A stretch of DNA of 10,384 bases. Source: an uncultured Collinsella sp. GTDB lineage: Bacteria; Actinomycetota; Coriobacteriia; Coriobacteriales; Coriobacteriaceae. The notes below the pieces were generated by a model, which ran no database searches, was not told where the DNA came from, and saw nothing but the letters and a program-made list of their open reading frames with translations. Below, piece after piece: positions 7,460 to 10,384 of the stretch (positions within the stretch are counted from its first letter, which is position 1; each line of letters opens with the position of its first letter). The stretch spans positions 1 through 10,384 of the forward strand of contig CABUCQ010000070.1 in assembly GCA_902490095.1 (NCBI GenBank). Reading direction: 5' to 3'. The translations under genes were made by a program, and so were the position numbers.

Positions 7460-7587
7460 TTCGGAAGTATGCGGCAAAATCTAAACCTTGTGAGCAGACC
7501 TGGCTTTTGAGGCTAGTTTATCAGGCATTTTGTTGCGAAAAAACGGGGTGTGCTCGGAGGTATCAGAATTTGCCGCATACTTCCGAA
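7460..7587. repeat. 128-bp imperfect palindrome with 19-bp perfect terminal inverted repeats
   Basis: The left end (7460-7478, TTCGGAAGTATGCGGCAAA) is the exact reverse complement of the right end (7569-7587). Symmetry continues inward imperfectly: ATCTAA/TTCTGAT, a shared ACCT, then GAGCA followed by ACC, so each arm is about 45 nt. The core is more AT-rich than the flanking genes. Both ends are bordered by AA, which could be a 2-bp target duplication or chance. It carries no credible gene. It could be a MITE-like element, a REP/BIME-type repeat, or a long regulatory hairpin. Other genomic copies cannot be seen from this window. Confidence 0.7.
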
Positions 7588-7763
7588 AAGCAGGTCAATC
7601 CGGCTCTTGCTAAAACGATTTAGCAGCGTCGGTTAAGGTGTGGGTTTGCCACCGGGCGAACACTTTTAGCGCTTGGGACTTTATTCATTGGGTCTCGAAG
7701 GGTGGATTTCGCGCTTTTGGTAAAGAAATGAGTGTGTGTTTTGCCGTGCGCCGGCATTGGCAC
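7588..7763. other. Rest of the 7409-7830 intergenic gap; no gene seen
   Basis: Between the palindrome and the pyk terminator no frame shows a credible gene. The only structure found is a small hairpin (TGCTAAA 7608-7614 with TTTAGCA 7619-7625) without a T run. Confidence 0.6.
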
Positions 7764-7802
7764 AGAAAAAGGGCCCGGAAGGCTTCGCCTTCCGGGCCCT
7801 TT
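7764..7802 (-). terminator. Strong intrinsic terminator of pyk
   Basis: A 16-bp perfect stem (7768-7783 with 7787-7802) closes a 3-nt loop, and read on the minus strand it is followed by TTTTTCTG. It lies 28 bases after the pyk stop. On the plus strand only three T follow, so it acts mainly for pyk. Confidence 0.92.
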
Positions 7803-7830
7803 GCGATGCAAGTGTGCTTGCAAGTACGAC

Positions 7831-9291
7831 TTAGCGCACCTGAGCGACGTAAGCGACGTTGGTCGAGGAGACCTTGTCCTCGAGCTGGACGCTCATGCGG
7901 GGATCGCCAGCGGTGGCGACGGTCAGGTCGCCGGCCTCGACGTAGCCGAGCTCCTTAGCGGTCTCGATCGCCTTGACGATCGTGCCGTTGACGGTGCCCT
8001 GGGTAATCTCGGCCTGGTGCGGGATAACGCCCCAGTACATGATCATCTGCTGGACGGCCCACTCGTGGCGGGAGAACGCGCAGATCGGCATGTTGGGACG
8101 GAAGTGCGAGATCAGGCGAGCAGTACGGCCGGTGGTCGTCGGCACGGTGATGCACTTGGCGCCAACGGTGGTGGCCATGTTCACAGCGGACATACCCACA
8201 ACGTTGTTGACAACGCGGGTGCCGTGAGCGTCAGCCGGAACCTCGAGCGGAGCGTGAGCCGGGAGGTACTTCTCGGTCTCGAGAGCAATGCTGGCCTGCA
8301 TCTTGACGGCCTCGACCGGGTACTTACCGGCAGCGGACTCGCCGGACAGCATAACGGCGTCGGTGCCGTCGTAAATGGCGTTAGCAACGTCGGCAACCTC
8401 GGCGCGCGTCGGGCGCGGGTTCTGCTGCATGGAGTCGAGCATCTGCGTAGCGGTGATAACGGGCTTGTAGGCCGCGTTGCACTTGGCGATGATCTCCTTC
8501 TGGATGTGCGGAACGAGCTCGGGCTTGATCTCGATGCCCAGGTCGCCACGGGCGACCATGATGCCGTCGGAAGCCTCGAGGATCTCGTCGAAGTTCTCGA
8601 CGCCCAGGGCGCACTCGATCTTCGGGAAGATCGTCACGTGCTCGCCGCCGTTCTCGCGGCAAAGCTCGCGGATGCCGCGGACGGACTCGCCGTCGCGGAT
8701 GAAGGAAGCGGCGATGTAGTCGATGTTCTCGGTCAGGCCAAAGAGGATGTCCTGACGATCGCGCTCGGTGATGGCGGGCAGCGAGATGTTGACGTTGGGC
8801 ATGTTGACGCCCTTGCGCTCGCCGATCAGGCCGTCGTTCTTAACGACGCAGGTCATGTCCTGGCCGTCGACGGACTCGACCTCGAGGGCAACCAGGCCGT
8901 CATCGATCAGGATGAGGGAGCCCTTCTCGACCTCGGAGGGCAGAGCCAGGTAGTCGAGGGAGATGTGCTCAGAGGTGCCGTGGAAATCCTCGGTTGTGGG
9001 CTGAGCGGTGACGACGATCTTGTCGCCGGTCTTGACGGCAACCTTCTTGCCGTCGACCAGAAGGCCGGTGCGGACCTCGGGGCCCTTGGTGTCGAGCAGG
9101 ATGCCGACGGGCATACCGAGCTCCTTGGAAATACGGCGGACGCGCTCGATGCGACCGTGGTGCTCGTCGTAGGAGCCGTGCGAGAAGTTAAAACGGGCGA
9201 CGTTCATGCCCGCCTTGATCATCTCGCGGATGGTCTCGTCGCTATCGCAGGCGGGACCCATGGTGCATACAATCTTGGTGCGCTTGTACAT
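7831..9291 (-). CDS. pyk: Pyruvate kinase
   Basis: The enzyme transfers phosphate from phosphoenolpyruvate to ADP in the last step of glycolysis, in the cytoplasm. At 486 residues it has the standard length, without the extra C-terminal PEP-utiliser domain of bacillar enzymes. Visible motifs: RTKIVCTMGPA (4-14), MNVARFNFSHG (29-39), LLDTKGPEVRTG (65-76) at the start of the B domain, FPKIE with the catalytic Lys224 and metal-binding Glu226, ASDGIMVARGDLG (240-252), VITATQMLDSM (278-288) and NAIYDGTDAVMLSGESA (304-320). Glu108 in GTSEH aligns by eye with the glutamate linked to K+ dependence, so it is probably K+-dependent. The stretch after KIE reads CALGV rather than the usual N-x-E-G-V. The start has GGAGG five to seven bases upstream. 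It has its own promoter and terminator, so it is monocistronic. Confidence 0.97.
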   Translation of the reverse strand: MYKRTKIVCTMGPACDSDETIREMIKAGMNVARFNFSHGSYDEHHGRIERVRRISKELGMPVGILLDTKGPEVRTGLLVDGKKVAVKTGDKIVVTAQPTTEDFHGTSEHISLDYLALPSEVEKGSLILIDDGLVALEVESVDGQDMTCVVKNDGLIGERKGVNMPNVNISLPAITERDRQDILFGLTENIDYIAASFIRDGESVRGIRELCRENGGEHVTIFPKIECALGVENFDEILEASDGIMVARGDLGIEIKPELVPHIQKEIIAKCNAAYKPVITATQMLDSMQQNPRPTRAEVADVANAIYDGTDAVMLSGESAAGKYPVEAVKMQASIALETEKYLPAHAPLEVPADAHGTRVVNNVVGMSAVNMATTVGAKCITVPTTTGRTARLISHFRPNMPICAFSRHEWAVQQMIMYWGVIPHQAEITQGTVNGTIVKAIETAKELGYVEAGDLTVATAGDPRMSVQLEDKVSSTNVAYVAQVR

Positions 9292-9354
9292 TCAGACCTC
9301 CATCTGACATCGTCTTGCGCTGATAGATAAACCATAAGAAATAAAACCGAGTTG

Positions 9355-9360
9355 ATTATA
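9355..9360 (-). promoter_or_regulatory. Predicted -10 box of the pyk promoter
   Basis: The minus strand carries a perfect TATAAT here, putting the start of transcription near 9348 and a leader of about 57 nt before pyk. The -35 region is poor: the best candidate is TTGGGG at 19 bp spacing (complement of 9380-9385). Confidence 0.5.
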
Positions 9361-9584
9361 ACGAAATGGCGTCCGAATACCCCAAAAAATCGACCGTATG
9401 CCGAATTAGAAGTTCATTTTTTGCGGAAAAACGGTATATGCAAAAACTTTACCAACCGTTCTAACCGCTGCTATCTGGGCGATATTTCAATTTGATGATG
9501 CGCCGAAGAAAAAACGTTTTATCAGTATTGAGCATCACACGGTCTGCACCGTTGCTTATGGACCATATTTCCAAATGGATTGTT
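9361..9584. other. AT-rich divergent intergenic region; no gene seen
   Basis: This is the middle of the 440-base gap between pyk and the ATPase gene. It is clearly richer in A and T than the neighbouring genes, with runs such as TTTTTT, AAAAAA and AAAAACTTT. That is usual for upstream promoter regions. A 32-codon frame at 9366-9464 lacks a ribosome-binding site and is not called. Confidence 0.5.
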
Positions 9585-9614
9585 TTGGCTAGACGCGTTG
9601 CTTTGGGGTACCAT
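9585..9614 (+). promoter_or_regulatory. Possible promoter of the P-type ATPase gene
   Basis: TTGGCT (9585-9590) and TACCAT (9609-9614) are 18 bp apart, each four of six to the sigma-70 consensus. Transcription would start near 9621, just before the first leader hairpin, so the whole structured leader would be transcribed. Confidence 0.4.
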
Positions 9615-9623
9615 AGCTCCACT

Positions 9624-9726
9624 ATCAACTGCCGCTCAGCACGGCAGCCTTGATGAGCCCTTGCCCTTCTCCTGGGAATTATGATCGGGCATCAATCTGC
9701 TGAGTGGCCCGAATCCCAGGAGGGGA
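9624..9726 (+). ncRNA. Candidate structured 5' leader (cis-regulatory RNA) of the P-type ATPase gene
   Basis: Two hairpins are visible. Hairpin 1: ATCAA plus CTGCCG (9624-9634) pairs with CGGCAG, a CC bulge, then TTGAT (9642-9654), leaving the 7-nt loop CTCAGCA (9635-9641). Hairpin 2: 9666-9677 pairs with 9714-9725 over 12 bp (two G-U), burying the Shine-Dalgarno AGGAGGGG (9718-9725); an inner 6-bp stem (9685-9690 with 9707-9712) closes a 16-nt loop. Loop 2 contains TGCTGAG (9698-9704), the exact complement of loop 1. TTGATGAGCCC (9650-9660) can instead pair with GGGCATCAA (9687-9695), giving a competing fold. I do not recognise a known riboswitch class. Function as a switch is inferred. Confidence 0.5.
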
Positions 9727-9732
9727 CTCTAT

Positions 9733-10384
9733 ATGCAAAAGGAATACCTGTCCGCCGCGGCGGAGGTGCTCAGCGACCAAGGTGTCGATGAGAACCTCGG
9801 CCTGAGCGACGACGAGGCGTCGTCGCGCCTCGCTAAGACAGGCCCTAACAAGCTCGAGGAAGCCGAGAAGACGCCGCTGTGGAAGCGCTTCTTTGAGCAG
9901 ATGGCCGACCCCATGGTCATCATGCTGATCGTTGCCGCCGTCATCAGCGCGCTCACGGGCATGGTCAAGGGCGAGGCGGACTTTGCCGATGTCGCCATCA
10001 TCATGTTCGTCGTTATCGTCAACTCGGTGCTGGGCGTGGTCCAGGAGGCTAAAAGCGAGGAGGCTCTCGAGGCCCTGCAGGAGATGAGCGCGGCGCAGTC
10101 CAAGGTGCTGCGCGACGGCAAGCTCGTGCACCTGCCGAGCGCCGAGCTCGTGCCCGGTGACGTGATCATGCTCGAGGCGGGCGACTCCGTCCCGGCCGAC
10201 TGCCGCGTGCTCGAGAGCGCCACGATGAAGATCGAAGAGGCCGCACTGACCGGCGAGTCCGTGCCGGTCGAGAAACACGCCAACGTGATCGAGCTTGCCG
10301 CGGGCACCGACGACGTGCCGCTCGGCGACCGCAAGAACATGTGCTATATGGGCTCCACCGTGGTGTACGGTCGCGGTCGCGCCG
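9733..10384 (+). CDS. Cation-translocating P-type ATPase (P2, calcium-type), 3' end cut by the window
   Basis: The first 217 residues of a membrane P-type ATPase are present; a complete protein of this class is usually 850-900 residues. The ATG at 9733 follows AGGAGGGG by seven bases. Visible parts in order: an N-terminal cation-ATPase domain (about 1-60, with DDEASSRLAKTGPNKLEE), transmembrane helix 1 (about 60-77), helix 2 (about 84-103), then the QEAKSEEALEAL linker (104-115) and the actuator domain with LVPGDVIMLEAGDSVPADCR (139-158), the dephosphorylation motif TGES (173-176) and NMCYMGSTVVYGRG (202-215). This order is that of P2-type (PacL/SERCA/PMCA-like) pumps. The ion-binding residues of helices 4-6 and the phosphorylated aspartate lie beyond the window, so Ca2+, Mn2+ or Mg2+ cannot be decided. 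The gene has its own promoter and a structured leader that may control translation. Confidence 0.93.
   Translation, partial: MQKEYLSAAAEVLSDQGVDENLGLSDDEASSRLAKTGPNKLEEAEKTPLWKRFFEQMADPMVIMLIVAAVISALTGMVKGEADFADVAIIMFVVIVNSVLGVVQEAKSEEALEALQEMSAAQSKVLRDGKLVHLPSAELVPGDVIMLEAGDSVPADCRVLESATMKIEEAALTGESVPVEKHANVIELAAGTDDVPLGDRKNMCYMGSTVVYGRGRA

Noticed and set aside
7594..7599. GTCAAT at 7455-7460 and 7594-7599 as a target-site duplication around the palindrome
   Set aside because: The right copy is six bases away from the palindrome end, so it is not a proper flanking duplication. A six-base match is easily due to chance.
7429..7623. 64-codon open frame running through the 128-bp palindrome
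   Set aside because: It has no ribosome-binding site, and most of it is the inverted repeat read through, so it is not a credible gene.
7732..9330. A 532-codon open frame on the plus strand opposite the whole of pyk
   Set aside because: It is a mirror of pyk codon bias in GC-rich DNA. Its product is a low-complexity Asp/Gly/Val/Leu/His-rich sequence with no domain, and pyk on the other strand has every catalytic motif.
9366..9464. 32-codon open frame in the pyk-ATPase gap
   Set aside because: It has no ribosome-binding site, lies in AT-rich promoter DNA and overlaps the upstream part of the pyk promoter.
9563..9578. Partly symmetric CCATATTTCCAAATGG upstream of the ATPase promoter as an operator
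   Set aside because: The symmetry breaks in the centre and the arms are out of register. It is too weak to call without copies elsewhere.

Overview
The window is a GC-rich bacterial chromosome segment, densely packed with genes. The protein sequences and the gene mix (pheT, a nickel/cobalt ECF transporter, a zinc-dependent PLC-like protein, a coriobacterial-looking nuclease-like protein) suggest a Coriobacteriia member, probably close to Collinsella. That placement is inferred from resemblance, not from a search.

Layout: (1) Bases 1-2448 hold nearly all of pheT, the phenylalanyl-tRNA synthetase beta chain, missing only its first few codons. (2) Bases 2449-2695 are a compact control region. 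The likely pheT terminator hairpin carries the -35 box of the next promoter in and beside its loop, and an 8-bp perfect inverted repeat resembling a NikR operator lies just after the predicted transcription start. (3) Bases 2696-5410 are a three-gene operon for an energy-coupling-factor metal transporter: CbiM fused to an N-type domain, then CbiQ (overlapping), then the ATPase CbiO. The NikR-like operator and the lack of room for a B12 riboswitch favour nickel over cobalt as substrate. (4) Bases 5490-6338 encode a zinc-dependent phospholipase C-like protein, which converges with a minus-strand gene (6335-7408) for a protein with a DUF559/VSR-like nuclease fold; the two stop codons share one CTAG. 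(5) Bases 7409-7830 have no gene. They hold a 128-bp imperfect palindrome with 19-bp perfect ends (possibly a small interspersed element) and a strong terminator. (6) Pyruvate kinase lies on the minus strand at 7831-9291. (7) Bases 9292-9732 are a relatively AT-rich divergent intergenic region. It holds the pyk promoter and a highly structured leader in front of a P-type cation ATPase gene that runs off the window end.

Most of the window is housekeeping. The signals most worth following up are all non-coding: the ATPase leader (Shine-Dalgarno sequestered in a 12-bp stem, with a perfect 7-nt kissing-loop complementarity between two hairpins), the 128-bp palindrome, and the terminator/promoter/operator composite upstream of the metal transporter.
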